64,000 nucleotides of DNA. It comes from Bacillota bacterium. GTDB lineage: Bacteria > Bacillota > Clostridia > Oscillospirales > Acutalibacteraceae. Location of the stretch: contig JAEZCC010000012.1 in NCBI GenBank assembly GCA_023412715.1, forward strand, positions 1 to 64,000, in the 5' to 3' direction. The notes under the pieces were generated by a model, which was given only the letters and a program-made list of their open reading frames with translations, was not told the origin of the DNA and made no database searches. How positions within the stretch are numbered: the stretch's first letter is position 1; each line of letters opens with the position of its first letter. Of this stretch, positions 17,178 to 25,977 are shown piece after piece. Made by a program: the position numbers and the translations under genes.

Positions 17178-18233
17178 TCAGTCCGCCGTGAACTGGTAGA
17201 CCGTCGTGCTGTGGAACGTTTTCCCCGGCTTCAGATTCTTGTAAGGAAACTCCGGGTGATGGGGGGAATCCGGGAAATACTGTGTTTCCAGGCATACGGC
17301 GTGGTGCGCCTGCATCGGGATTCCGCCGTTGGCGGTTGCGCCGGGGGTGAAGCTGTTCGCCGTGTAGAGCTGCAGGCCGGGCAGGTCGGTAAAGACAATC
17401 ATCCGGCGGCCGCTGGCGGCGTCGTACAGGCATGCGGCCTCCTTCGCGCCGGACGGACCGGAGAGGACAAAGTTGTGGTCGTAGCCGCCGCAGCGCCGCA
17501 GCGAAGGCTCTTCTGCGCCGATGTCCCGCCCGATTGCTTTCGGCCGGCGGAAATCGAACGGCGTGCCGTCGACCGCAAGGAATTCGCCTGTGGGGATCAG
17601 CGCCTCGTCCGCCACCGTGATTTTGTCCGCGAAAATCTGCATTTCCACGGAAAGAATGTCGTTGGCCAGGTTCCCCGTCAGGTTGAAATAGGCGTGGTTC
17701 GTCATGTTCAGCGGCGTTTCCGCGTCGGACTGGGCGGCGTATTCGAGGACCAGCGCATTGTCGGCGGTGAGCGTGTAGGTGACCTCCGCCTCGAGGTCCC
17801 CGGGGAAGCCGCATTCGCCCTCCGGGCTGTGATAAGCGAAGGTAACGGAGGGTTCGCCGCCGTCTTTGGTGCGGCGGACGCTCCAGACCCGGTCCTGGAA
17901 TCCCCCGGGCGCGCTGTGCAGCGAGTTCTGCCCTTCGTTTTTGCGGAGCCGGTACGTTTTTCCGCCGACTTGGAATTCCGCGCCGGCGATACGGTTTGCG
18001 TAGCGGCCCACGACGGCGCCGTGCACGTCGTTTTCCGCTTCATATTCCGCCAGCGTGTCGTGGCCGAGGACTACGTTTTCCGTTTTTCCGGCGCGGTTTG
18101 GCACGCACAGCTTTGCGATGCGGCAGCCGTAGGTCAGCAGCTCGGCGGACATTCCGTTCGCGTTTTGCAGGCGGTACCGTTCGACGGGCCGGCCGTCGGC
18201 AAGCTTCCCGAACTCAGATGTTTCAATGCTCAT
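17178..18233 (-). CDS. galM: galactose mutarotase (aldose 1-epimerase)
   Basis: A 351-residue aldose 1-epimerase interconverting alpha and beta anomers of hexoses. GRYANRIAGAEF near 77-88 holds a conserved Arg/Asn pair, TNHAYFNLTG near 173-182 holds a catalytic histidine, GGYDHNFVLSG near 238-248 is the third active-site region, and the catalytic Glu lies in the C-terminal LETQYFPDSPHHPEFP. The length is typical (about 350). It follows the glucokinase gene by 27 bases on the same strand, consistent with free-hexose entry into glycolysis. Confidence 0.94.
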   Translation of the reverse strand: MSIETSEFGKLADGRPVERYRLQNANGMSAELLTYGCRIAKLCVPNRAGKTENVVLGHDTLAEYEAENDVHGAVVGRYANRIAGAEFQVGGKTYRLRKNEGQNSLHSAPGGFQDRVWSVRRTKDGGEPSVTFAYHSPEGECGFPGDLEAEVTYTLTADNALVLEYAAQSDAETPLNMTNHAYFNLTGNLANDILSVEMQIFADKITVADEALIPTGEFLAVDGTPFDFRRPKAIGRDIGAEEPSLRRCGGYDHNFVLSGPSGAKEAACLYDAASGRRMIVFTDLPGLQLYTANSFTPGATANGGIPMQAHHAVCLETQYFPDSPHHPEFPYKNLKPGKTFHSTTVYQFTAD

Positions 18234-18260
18234 TTCAATCTCTCTTTCCCGTTATGCGAT

Positions 18261-19208
18261 TCATTCCCCGAGCAGGGCGGCCCCGACGATGCCCGCGTCG
18301 TTTCCGAGCAGCGCGCGGCAGATTTTGGTCTGCTTGGTCGAATATTTGGAGTAGGATTCCCGGTCGATGATTTCCCTGACGGGGGTGAGAAGGGCTTCGC
18401 CCTCGTTGCCGATTCCGCCGCCGACGCAGAGAATATCCGGCTGCAGGATGTTGATGCAGTTGAGCAGCCCGCAGGAAAGGTAAGATATGTATTGGTCCAC
18501 GACCGTTTTGGCGGCCGCGTCGCCCGCCCGCATGGCCTGGAAAGCGGTGCGGCCGTCGACTTTGTTCAGATCCCCGCCGACGATCTGCCACATGGCGGAG
18601 GTATGGTCCAGGGCCATGGTCTGCAGCGTGGAGACGATCAGGCCCGTGGCGGAGGCGTAGGTCTCCCAGCAGCCGTAGCGCCCGCACGTGCAATGGCGCC
18701 CTCCGGCGACAATGACGGTATGTCCCATTTCGCCGCCCGCAAAGTTGCTGCCGGCGTAAATCTTCCCCTCTATGATAATGCCGCTGCCGACCCCGGTGCC
18801 CAGCGTGATGGCAAGCGCGTTGCGCGCGCCCTTGAGCGCGCCCGCCTTGTATTCGCCGTATGCCGCGGCGTTGGCGTCGTTTTCAAGGATCACCTTTTTG
18901 TGCAGCTTGTCTTCCAGCATGCTCTGCAGAGGGAAATGGTCGATATGCAGGTTGTTGGAAAATTCTATCGTTCCGGTTTCGCTGTTGACCGTTCCGGGGC
19001 TTCCGATGCCGATCCATGGGATATCTTCAAGGGACAGGCCCGCTTTTTTCAGCGTTTCCAGCGCGGCGGCGGCCAGCTGGCCGCACAGCTCATCGTTGGT
19101 GCAGGGGATTCTCGTTTTCCGGTTTGTTTTGATGGTCAGGTGATAATTCTGGTCGACAATGCCGGCCGCAATGTTGGTCCCGCCGAGATCTATGCCGAGA
19201 AAGTACAT
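18261..19208 (-). CDS. glcK: ROK-family glucokinase
   Basis: A 315-residue ROK kinase. The ATP-binding start FLGIDLGGTNIAAGIVD is at residues 3-19. The sugar-binding ENDANAAAYGE is near 105-115, and the ROK zinc motif GHTVIVAGGRHCTCGRYGCWE, with its His and three Cys, is near 155-176. I chose ATG 19208 because AAGGAG precedes it and the glucokinase motif starts directly after; the frame upstream has no homology. It probably phosphorylates glucose to glucose-6-phosphate and is co-transcribed with galM. Confidence 0.93.
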   Translation of the reverse strand: MYFLGIDLGGTNIAAGIVDQNYHLTIKTNRKTRIPCTNDELCGQLAAAALETLKKAGLSLEDIPWIGIGSPGTVNSETGTIEFSNNLHIDHFPLQSMLEDKLHKKVILENDANAAAYGEYKAGALKGARNALAITLGTGVGSGIIIEGKIYAGSNFAGGEMGHTVIVAGGRHCTCGRYGCWETYASATGLIVSTLQTMALDHTSAMWQIVGGDLNKVDGRTAFQAMRAGDAAAKTVVDQYISYLSCGLLNCINILQPDILCVGGGIGNEGEALLTPVREIIDRESYSKYSTKQTKICRALLGNDAGIVGAALLGE

Positions 19209-19242
19209 GAAATTGCTCCTTCTTTCCGATTCCATTTTATTC

Positions 19243-19272
19243 AGTATAACATTGAAAAAGCAAAATTGTAAA
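19243..19272 (-). promoter_or_regulatory. promoter of glucokinase operon
   Basis: On the minus strand TTTACA, an 18-base spacer and TATACT (complement AGTATA at 19243-19248). It is placed 35 bases before the ATG at 19208. Confidence 0.72.
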
Positions 19273-19317
19273 TATACGGAGAAGCGAAAATAAAAATATT
19301 CTTCCGCTTAAACCCTG

Positions 19318-19326
19318 TGCTATAAT
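19318..19326 (+). promoter_or_regulatory. extended -10 promoter of sugar transferase gene
   Basis: TGCTATAAT is a perfect extended -10, but no good -35 is visible 17 bases upstream. It lies about 100 bases before the chosen GTG start and too close to the ATG at 19343 to make that start likely. Confidence 0.65.
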
Positions 19327-19423
19327 GGTAAAATAAAAATAGATGCTTTTTGCGGGAGCAGGGCGGATTTTTCCCTCCGCGAGCCGTTTCGGTGCAGAAA
19401 ACAATGAAAATGGTGAGAAACAA

Positions 19424-20098
19424 GTGGCCTATGATCAGCTGCCTGAAAAGATGAAAAACGAACACACTCTCCGTTACTGGCAGGATCTTGAGAAAAGGAA
19501 AGCCTCGCTTGCCGCGAAAAGGCTGTTTGACGTCGCGGCGTCCGCAGTGAGCCTGCTGATCCTGTCTCCGTTTCTGCTTCTGCTTGCGCTGGCCGTCAAG
19601 CTGGATTCGCCGGGGCCGGTGTTTTACCGGCAGGTGCGCGTAGGCCGCTACGGCGAAGATTTCAGAATCTTCAAATTCCGCACGATGGTGCAGGATGCGG
19701 ACCGTATCGGCCCTCCTCTCACAATGGGGGAGGATCCGCGCGTGACGCGTGTCGGCAGGGTAATCCGCAAATGCAGGCTTGACGAATTCTCGCAACTGCT
19801 GAACGTCCTCGGCGGCAGCATGAGCCTGGTCGGCCCAAGACCGGAGGTGCGCCGCTACGTCGACGCCTACACGCCGGAGTATCTCGCGACGCTGCTGGTC
19901 CGGCCCGGCGTCACGGCCCCTTCCAGCATCGCTTTCAAGGACGAGGACAAAATCCTCAAAGCCGGCGGGGATCCCGAGAAGACTTATCTCGAGAAAATCC
20001 TGCCGCCCAAGATGAAGCTGAACCTGGAATATGTGAAGGAAATTTCTTTTTTCCGCGATATCAAGATCCTGTTTCAGACGGTGGCCGCGGTAATTTAA
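19424..20098 (+). CDS. polyprenyl-phosphate sugar-1-phosphate transferase (initiating)
   Basis: About 224 residues of the bacterial sugar transferase family (PF02397; WcaJ/CpsE C-terminal-like). It attaches the first sugar-phosphate to undecaprenyl phosphate. KRLFDVAASAVSLLILSPFL gives the re-entrant membrane helix, GPVFYRQVRVGRYGEDFRIF and KFRTM form the catalytic start, and SLVGPRPEV is the diagnostic motif. I prefer GTG 19424 (GGTGAG upstream); ATG 19343 has no ribosome site and only about 10 bases of leader. As the only initiating enzyme in the window it probably serves the transferases at 3.4-14.8 kb. Confidence 0.88.
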   Translation: MAYDQLPEKMKNEHTLRYWQDLEKRKASLAAKRLFDVAASAVSLLILSPFLLLLALAVKLDSPGPVFYRQVRVGRYGEDFRIFKFRTMVQDADRIGPPLTMGEDPRVTRVGRVIRKCRLDEFSQLLNVLGGSMSLVGPRPEVRRYVDAYTPEYLATLLVRPGVTAPSSIAFKDEDKILKAGGDPEKTYLEKILPPKMKLNLEYVKEISFFRDIKILFQTVAAVI

Positions 20099-20161
20099 GC
20101 CCGGAAGCCATATTTTCCCTCGCCGGCTCATACTATTAACTGGAATTGCGGGGGATTTGGG

Positions 20162-21181
20162 ATGGCGTGTCTTGTATTTCGGGCGAAAAAGGCGGCGGCG
20201 GCCGTGCTGCTTGCCGCCGTGCTGTTTTCGGCGGCGGCCGTGTCGTCCGGGCACCCGGTCTCGGTGCAGGCTTCTGCGCAGTCCGCAAACTCGGGCGGCG
20301 CGCCGTCGGGCACGGACAAGGGCTATATCAAATGGGTCGAGTTCAACGTGCCGTATCTCGCTCTGAAAAAGGCGCTCAATCTCGACGTGGAGTCCCACCG
20401 GAGCGGCGGCACCCTGAGCTGGATCGACCTGCTGGCCTGCCTCGCCGCGCGGTACGGCGGGAATTTCAGCCGGTATAAAAGCGCGGACATGGATTCTTAC
20501 GCCCAGAAGATCCAGGCGCAGGGCGTGGAAGCGACAACGCAGGGGCTGAAGTATTTTCCGTACTATCAGGAAGCGTATACCGCCGTTCTCGGCGGGCTGG
20601 TGGGGAAATACCGCGTGGGCGGGGAAGAACAGTACGGCCTGATCGGCTATTCTCCGATTGCGAAGACGTTTCCATATTCGGACGGCGACGATTTCGGCGC
20701 GAAGCGGACCTACGGCTACACGCGCCCCCATCTCGGCCATGATATGATGGCGCAGACCGGCACGCCGGTGATCGCGGTCGAATCCGGCGTGGTCGAGGCG
20801 CTGGGCTGGAACCAGTACGGCGGCTGGCGCATCGGCATCCGCAGCTTCGACACGAAGCGGTATTACTACTATGCGCATCTGCGCCAGAACAGGCCGTATG
20901 CGGCCGGCCTCTCTCTGGGCAAAACCGTGAAGGCGGGGGACGTCATCGGCTATGTCGGCCGCACGGGCTACAGCTCGAAGGAAAACGTCAACAACATTCA
21001 GGTCAGCCATCTTCATTTCGGCCTTCAGCTGATTTTCGACGAAAGCCAGAAGGAAAGCACGAACGAAATCTGGGTCGACGTGTACCCGCTTACCCAGCTT
21101 TTGCGGCAGCATCAGTCCGAAGTGTCCCGCGATGCGCAGACCAAGGAGTATTCCCGCGTACAGGACATAGAAATCGAGTAA
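20162..21181 (+). CDS. secreted M23 (LytM-type) metallopeptidase
   Basis: A 339-residue protein with an N-terminal signal/anchor segment (about residues 10-30, Ala/Val-rich, ending near VQASA). The C-terminal LytM domain has zinc ligands in HLGHDMMAQTG near 190-200 and in the closing HLHFGLQL near 281-288, with YYYYAHL between them. The first His is in an RPHLGHD context, as in M23 enzymes of the Clostridia. It likely cuts peptidoglycan cross-bridges or acts in envelope remodelling. The gap of 63 bases after the sugar transferase could still be one operon. Confidence 0.88.
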   Translation: MACLVFRAKKAAAAVLLAAVLFSAAAVSSGHPVSVQASAQSANSGGAPSGTDKGYIKWVEFNVPYLALKKALNLDVESHRSGGTLSWIDLLACLAARYGGNFSRYKSADMDSYAQKIQAQGVEATTQGLKYFPYYQEAYTAVLGGLVGKYRVGGEEQYGLIGYSPIAKTFPYSDGDDFGAKRTYGYTRPHLGHDMMAQTGTPVIAVESGVVEALGWNQYGGWRIGIRSFDTKRYYYYAHLRQNRPYAAGLSLGKTVKAGDVIGYVGRTGYSSKENVNNIQVSHLHFGLQLIFDESQKESTNEIWVDVYPLTQLLRQHQSEVSRDAQTKEYSRVQDIEIE

Positions 21182-21195
21182 TCGCGCCCGGTTGA

Positions 21196-21224
21196 TTGAT
21201 TTTGACGAACGGGTATGCTATGAT
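21196..21224 (+). promoter_or_regulatory. promoter of tRNA-Leu
   Basis: TTGATT (21196-21201), a 17-base spacer and TATGAT (21219-21224) with a TGC extension. It lies 79 bases before the tRNA. Confidence 0.65.
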
Positions 21225-21302
21225 AAAACCCGGCGGCGGTTCTTTTTGCCTTTGCCTTTTTTTGCTGAAGCCGCAGAGCCCGGGATCGTCAGAATTGCAT
21301 TT

Positions 21303-21389
21303 GCCGCCATGGTGAAATTGGCAGACACAAGGGACTTAAAATCCCTCGGTAGCGATACCGTGCCGGTTCAAGTCCGGCTGGCGGCACCA
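21303..21389 (+). tRNA. tRNA-Leu (anticodon UAA)
   Basis: An 87-base gene including an encoded CCA. The acceptor stem GCCGCCA (21303-21309) pairs with TGGCGGC (21379-21385). The anticodon stem AGGGA/TCCCT encloses CTTAAAA with anticodon TAA. The long variable arm (CGGTAGCGATACCG) is typical of leucine tRNAs, and the T-loop GGTTCAAGTCC is canonical. Confidence 0.97.
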
Positions 21390-21394
21390 AAATT

Positions 21395-21427
21395 GGGACT
21401 GGCCCGGCAGGGCCGGCCCCATTTTTT
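21395..21427 (+). terminator. tRNA-Leu terminator
   Basis: An 11-bp stem with one mismatch and one wobble pair (21395-21405 with 21410-21420) is followed by ATTTTTTG. It starts five bases after the encoded CCA. Confidence 0.75.
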
Positions 21428-21542
21428 GCGAGGTCAGCCACAGGGCCTGAACCGCGGCGCAAGTCGGGAGCAGCACGCAGAACCCCTTTTTCTGAAAGAA
21501 GAACAAAGGGACTCGCGGAACGCGGCCCGGGACTGCACTGCC

Positions 21543-21562
21543 CAAGTCCGGCTGGCGGCACC
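21543..21562 (+). repeat. direct repeat of tRNA-Leu 3' end
   Basis: CAAGTCCGGCTGGCGGCACC is an exact 20-base copy of 21369-21388, the 3' T-arm/acceptor half of the tRNA-Leu. It lies 174 bases downstream of the original and is followed directly by a second strong terminator. This is the layout left by an integrative element at a tRNA 3' end or by a deleted tandem tRNA copy. Confidence 0.85.
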
Positions 21563-21568
21563 GCCCAG

Positions 21569-21616
21569 AAACCTCCAAACCCAATGCTCATGTGGGTTTG
21601 GAGGTTTTTTATTTTT
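21569..21616 (+). terminator. strong intrinsic terminator
   Basis: A 15-bp perfect stem (21569-21583 with 21593-21607) and a T-rich tail. It follows the repeated tRNA 3' end and closes the region before the mannitol operon. Confidence 0.9.
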
Positions 21617-21851
21617 TAAACTTCAGACGGGGCTAAAACCTGAGTAACAGTTTTTCGCTGTTTTTTAGTCGGGTACCCGACGGGCCATTTTAGGGAAGAA
21701 AAATGAAAGCGGCTGCAGTTCAGCGGATCGGGGAGTTAGGCAGGAATCATGGCTGCCATGATATCAAAACATAAATAGATTTTGATCCCATTATAAACTG
21801 TTATTGTGGATTTGTCATAAGAAACGCCTGACAGCCGTAAAGTACTCACGC
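21617..21851 (+). promoter_or_regulatory. mtl upstream region with two palindromes
   Basis: No gene is seen here. A perfect 14-bp palindrome GTCGGGTACCCGAC lies at 21668-21681 and a 7-3-7 palindrome ATCATGG-CTG-CCATGAT at 21746-21762, 90-180 bases upstream of the mtlA promoter. A loose catabolite-response-like site (TGAAAGCGGCTGCA, 21704-21717) has two departures from consensus. They are plausible operator sites for MtlR or carbon control, by position only. Confidence 0.5.
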
Positions 21852-21880
21852 TTGAACCCGTATGGCTGGGATGTTATATT
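21852..21880 (+). promoter_or_regulatory. promoter of mannitol-type PTS operon
   Basis: TTGAAC (21852-21857), a 17-base spacer and TATATT (21875-21880) with a TGT extension; 53 bases before the mtlA ATG. Confidence 0.78.
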
Positions 21881-21933
21881 TAGATATAAGCAATTGCTTT
21901 CCATAGAATTTTATAAACAATGGAGGGTATTTT

Positions 21934-23382
21934 ATGGCAGATGCACAAGCGGCTTTAAAGACTTCTCGAATCAAGGGAACCAAAGCGGGGGCCCAGAAGT
22001 TCGGCGGGTTTCTTGCCGGTATGGTTATGCCGAACATCGGCGCGTTCATTGCCTGGGGTCTGCTGACGGCTTTATTCATTCCGACAGGCTGGATTCCGAA
22101 CAAAGCGCTCAACAATCTGGTCAGCCCGATGATTACTTACCTTCTGCCTCTTCTGATCGGTTATACGGGCGGCGGCATCGTTCACGGCAGGCGCGGATCC
22201 GTCGTGGGCGCAATCGCGACAATGGGCGTCATCGTCGGTTCATCCGTCACCATGTTTATCGGCGCTATGCTGATAGGTCCCTTTGCTGCCTGGCTGATTA
22301 AGAAATTCGATCAGGCGGTCGAGGGCAGGGTCAAGACCGGATTCGAAATGCTGGTCAATACATTCTCCGCGGGTATCCTTGGCGCAATCCTCGCCATTCT
22401 CGGTTACCTCATCATCGGCCCCGTTATCAGCACCGCGACCATTGCGCTCGGCAACGCGGCCCAGTGGTTTACGAACATGCACCTCGTGCCCCTGCTCGCG
22501 CTTCTGGTTGAACCCGGCAAGATTCTGTTTCTGAACAACGCGATCAACCACGGCGTTTTTGACCCGGTGGGTATTGCGCAGGTCAAGGAGTTCGGCAAGT
22601 CCATCTTCTTCCTGCTTGAAACCGATCCGGGCCCGGGCCTCGGCGTTCTGGCCGCCTATTGGATGTTTGGCAAGGGAAATGTGAAAGCCTCCGCTCCCGG
22701 AGCCATTATCATTCACTTCCTCGGCGGTATCCATGAAATCTATTTTCCGTACGTCATGATGCACCCGACGCTTCTGCTCTCCGTGATTTTCGGCGGCATG
22801 TCCGCGGATTTCATCTTCAGCATTACCGGCGCCGGCCTTGTGGCCTCTCCGTCGCCCGGAAGCATCTTCGCTGAAATCGCAATGAGCCCGAAGGGCGGGC
22901 TGCTGCCGGTCCTGTTCGGCATTGTGGTCGGCGCGGTCGTGTCGTTCCTGATTTCGGCCGTAATCCTGAAGCGCAGCAACGCGAGTGAGGAAGATGATTC
23001 TTCCTTTGAGACCGCGAAGCGGACGGTTAAGAGCATGAAGGCTGAAAGCAAAGGCCAGACCGCTGCCGCTGTTCCGGCCGCCGTTATCAAAGGTGAAATC
23101 CCGAGCCTCATCATTTTCGCATGCGACGCCGGTATGGGCTCCTCTGCAATGGGGGAATCGATCCTTAGGAAAAAGCTGAAGGAAGCCGGCCTGGATATCA
23201 AGGTCAGCCACGTGCCTATCAGCGAGCTCCCACAGGATGCAAAGACAGTGTTCACGCAGGAAAGCCTTGCCGAACGCGCAAGACGGGTTGTGCCGAATGC
23301 ACAGATCATTACCGTCGACAATTTTCTCGACAGCACCCCTTACGACCGGTATATTTCCGCTTTGAAGAAAAAGCTGGTTTAG
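21934..23382 (+). CDS. mtlA: PTS mannitol-type EIICB transporter
   Basis: A 482-residue membrane permease of the fructose-mannitol PTS family. The IIC domain (about 1-345) shows FLAGMVMPNIGAFIAWGLLT and the substrate-site HFLGGIHEIYFPYV near 262-275. The C-terminal IIB domain has the phosphocysteine in FACDAGMGSSAMG near 394-406. EIIA is encoded separately three kilobases downstream, as in Bacillus and Clostridium. It takes up and phosphorylates a hexitol, most likely mannitol to mannitol-1-phosphate. The ribosome site TGGAGGG is clear. First gene of a seven-gene operon. Confidence 0.93.
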   Translation: MADAQAALKTSRIKGTKAGAQKFGGFLAGMVMPNIGAFIAWGLLTALFIPTGWIPNKALNNLVSPMITYLLPLLIGYTGGGIVHGRRGSVVGAIATMGVIVGSSVTMFIGAMLIGPFAAWLIKKFDQAVEGRVKTGFEMLVNTFSAGILGAILAILGYLIIGPVISTATIALGNAAQWFTNMHLVPLLALLVEPGKILFLNNAINHGVFDPVGIAQVKEFGKSIFFLLETDPGPGLGVLAAYWMFGKGNVKASAPGAIIIHFLGGIHEIYFPYVMMHPTLLLSVIFGGMSADFIFSITGAGLVASPSPGSIFAEIAMSPKGGLLPVLFGIVVGAVVSFLISAVILKRSNASEEDDSSFETAKRTVKSMKAESKGQTAAAVPAAVIKGEIPSLIIFACDAGMGSSAMGESILRKKLKEAGLDIKVSHVPISELPQDAKTVFTQESLAERARRVVPNAQIITVDNFLDSTPYDRYISALKKKLV

Positions 23383-23427
23383 CGGCGTCAAGCGCATGAA
23401 TATCCTGCGAAAAGGAGGGAGGAGCCA

Positions 23428-25482
23428 TTGCAGCTGTCCGCAAGGCAGACATTAATGCTTCGCCTGCTGATGAAGTCCGACGAGATGGATATCGGCATGC
23501 TGTCCAGAGAAATGGAAGTCAGCGAGCGCACGATTTTCCGCGAAATTTCTTCTGTCAATCAAGCTTTGCAGACTGAGCGCATCCGGGTCTTCATCCGGAA
23601 GTCCGTTTTGACCATCGACGGCGAAGCACGGCATATCCAGAAGCTGAAACAGCTTTTGGACCAGGTACCGGGGCGGCGACTGCTGACGACCAATCAGAGA
23701 ATCCTGTTTATTACGGCACAGCTGCTTTTGGCCGAAGGTGCGTGCAAATCCGCTTTTTTCAGTTATCAGCTTGGGCTTACTGAAAGCGCCGTCAGCCTTT
23801 ACATGCATCAGATAGAACGCTGGCTTCAGGAAAAGGGCATGACGCTTACCCGCAGACGCGGATATGGAATCGCCGTTGAGGGTATCGAGTGGACAAAGCG
23901 AAACGCGCTCGTGACACTGATCTATGAGTACAAACCGGTCGACAGGCTGCTCTCCTGTCTGTATGGCGTGGAGCAGGATCCGGTTCTGCAGTACTTTTTC
24001 CGTTCCCAGTTCGGGAAGGAGACACTGCAAACGGCGCGGGAGATTCTGAACCTGATGTCGCAGGAACAGAGAGATGACATTTCGTATCTTACTTCTCTGC
24101 TGCATACCATGATCTCCGTTAAAAGGATGCTGGAAAAACAGCCCATCCTCCTTCCGGAAAGCTTTACGCAGGTAGCATTTTCTGCAAATTGTGATTCATT
24201 CAGCGACAAGCTGCGGGAATTTCTTGCCCGGCGGAATATTCCTGTTTATGAAAGCGAAATCGCGTACATTGCCATCCATCTGCCGGGCAAATATCTTTTT
24301 GAAGCCGAGCACAGGTTTCACGGCCTGAATGTGACGGTCGATAGCTTGGCCAGGGAGGTTCTGGACGAAGTTCAGAAGATACTCGGCACCGGCGTGAACT
24401 CCGACAGTCGTATCGTGGACGGCGTGTCCCACAACCTGGGGCTCGCTGTCTACCGCGCCGACATGGGGATCCATGTCGCCAACCCGCTGCTCAGTCAGGT
24501 AAAGGCGCATTACGCCGTGCTGTTCCGTGCGGTCGATCAGGCATGCAAACTGGTGTTTTCCAAATACAATCTCCAGTTTTCGCCTGACGAGGTCGGCTTC
24601 ATCACCATGGAGATCGGCGGCGCGCTGGAAACGGAATCCTATCTCAAACGGAATCTTTCTATTCTGGTTCTCTGCCCCAACGGCATTTTCGCATCCCGCA
24701 TTCTTTATAACAAGCTGAAAGGGATTGTCCGCGAGAGCGACCGGATAGAGGTCGCGTCTCTAAAAGAATGGACGGAAACCGGTCAGCAGTACGATCTGAT
24801 CCTTTCCACAGTCCCAATCAGACCCGATGCGGAGGCCGACCGAAATATTCTGGTCGTTTCTCAGTTTTTGGGCGACGAAGATATCGCCCGGATTCACGAA
24901 GCCGTCGACAGAATCCGCAGCCAGGCGGTGAACGGAACAGGGCTGCCAAAGCCGCCGGTACCCAGCAAAACGGATGTGGACAGGGGCAGCCTGTTCGTCG
25001 GCCATATGCTGGATATGCTGCTCGTACAGTCAATCCCTGAGGAAGCATTTCCCAAAATGGTGGACCGCATCGCCTCGGGCCTGTTCGAAAGAGGCATCGT
25101 CTCGGAACAGAAGGAGATCGCGCGGCTGTTCCTGCAGAGGGAAAAAACCGGAAGCGTTGTGATCCCGGGCACCCGCGTTTCCCTGCTTCATTTCCGCTCG
25201 GATCTGGTAAACAGCGCGTTTATCGGGGTTTACCGGCTGCAGGGGGAAACAAGGATGGAAGGCATCGGGTTTGTCCGCGAGCCGGTGGACACCTTTTTGG
25301 TCCTTCTGGCCCGCAGAGACGAGAACCCCTTGGTCCTTGAAAAAATGGGGAACATCAGCGTCGCCCTGGTTGAGGATAAGGAACTCCCGGGAATGCTGAG
25401 GACCGACGATATCGGTGCGCTTCACACAAAATTCAGAAGAATTCTTGGTCAATCGACGGAAACCCGAAGGGAGTTTAAGTAA
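23428..25482 (+). CDS. mtlR: MtlR-like PRD transcriptional regulator
   Basis: A 684-residue BglG/MtlR-class activator. N-terminal helix-turn-helix domains (about 1-150) are followed by two PTS regulation domains (about 190-400), an EIIB-like domain with its cysteine in ILVLCPNGIFASRIL near 410-424, and an EIIA-like domain (about 540-680). These sites let PTS phosphorylation report mannitol flow and PEP status. The start is TTG after AAAGGAGGGAGGAG. It sits between mtlA and mtlF, the usual Firmicute order, and probably activates the promoter at 21852. Confidence 0.92.
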   Translation: MQLSARQTLMLRLLMKSDEMDIGMLSREMEVSERTIFREISSVNQALQTERIRVFIRKSVLTIDGEARHIQKLKQLLDQVPGRRLLTTNQRILFITAQLLLAEGACKSAFFSYQLGLTESAVSLYMHQIERWLQEKGMTLTRRRGYGIAVEGIEWTKRNALVTLIYEYKPVDRLLSCLYGVEQDPVLQYFFRSQFGKETLQTAREILNLMSQEQRDDISYLTSLLHTMISVKRMLEKQPILLPESFTQVAFSANCDSFSDKLREFLARRNIPVYESEIAYIAIHLPGKYLFEAEHRFHGLNVTVDSLAREVLDEVQKILGTGVNSDSRIVDGVSHNLGLAVYRADMGIHVANPLLSQVKAHYAVLFRAVDQACKLVFSKYNLQFSPDEVGFITMEIGGALETESYLKRNLSILVLCPNGIFASRILYNKLKGIVRESDRIEVASLKEWTETGQQYDLILSTVPIRPDAEADRNILVVSQFLGDEDIARIHEAVDRIRSQAVNGTGLPKPPVPSKTDVDRGSLFVGHMLDMLLVQSIPEEAFPKMVDRIASGLFERGIVSEQKEIARLFLQREKTGSVVIPGTRVSLLHFRSDLVNSAFIGVYRLQGETRMEGIGFVREPVDTFLVLLARRDENPLVLEKMGNISVALVEDKELPGMLRTDDIGALHTKFRRILGQSTETRREFK

Positions 25483-25484
25483 CG

Positions 25485-25925
25485 ATGGAACAAAAGATCT
25501 TGAAAGATGAGAACATCATTCTTAATCAAAAAAGCGAAAAAAAGGAAGATGCCATCAACCGCGTCGGAAAAATGCTGCTGAACAGCGGCTGCATCACCCC
25601 GAAATATGTCGAGGGGATGAGAAAGCGCGAGGAAGAGTTCACCACCTACATAGGCAACGGCATCGCAATTCCCCACGGCGTCAACGAATATAAAAACGAA
25701 ATTCTCGAAACGGGCCTCACGATGGTCCAGTATCCGGACGGCGTGGAGTTCGGAGAAGGCAAAACGGCCTACATTGTCATCGGCATTGCTGGCAAAGGAG
25801 ACGAACATCTCGAGTTGCTGACCAAGATTGCCCTGACGGTGCAGAATAGGGAAAATATAGAGCGTCTGCGGTATGCCAAAACGCCGCAGGAAATCCTCTC
25901 CATCATTGAAGAAGGCGGCAAATAG
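25485..25925 (+). CDS. mtlF: PTS mannitol EIIA
   Basis: A 146-residue EIIA of the mannitol/fructose type. The phosphorylated histidine is in GNGIAIPHGVNEYK near residues 57-70, and the fold-typical LLTKIALTVQNRENIERL follows near 110-127. It accepts phosphate from HPr and passes it to the IIB domain of MtlA. It starts three bases after the mtlR stop. Confidence 0.94.
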   Translation: MEQKILKDENIILNQKSEKKEDAINRVGKMLLNSGCITPKYVEGMRKREEEFTTYIGNGIAIPHGVNEYKNEILETGLTMVQYPDGVEFGEGKTAYIVIGIAGKGDEHLELLTKIALTVQNRENIERLRYAKTPQEILSIIEEGGK

Positions 25926-25977
25926 CAGCGCCGCCTGCGGAGAACGAATCTGCAAGCCGGGAAAGGATTCTGGAGAC

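Noticed and set aside
21192..21647. 151-codon open frame over tRNA-Leu
   Set aside because: It overlaps a certain tRNA and two terminators.
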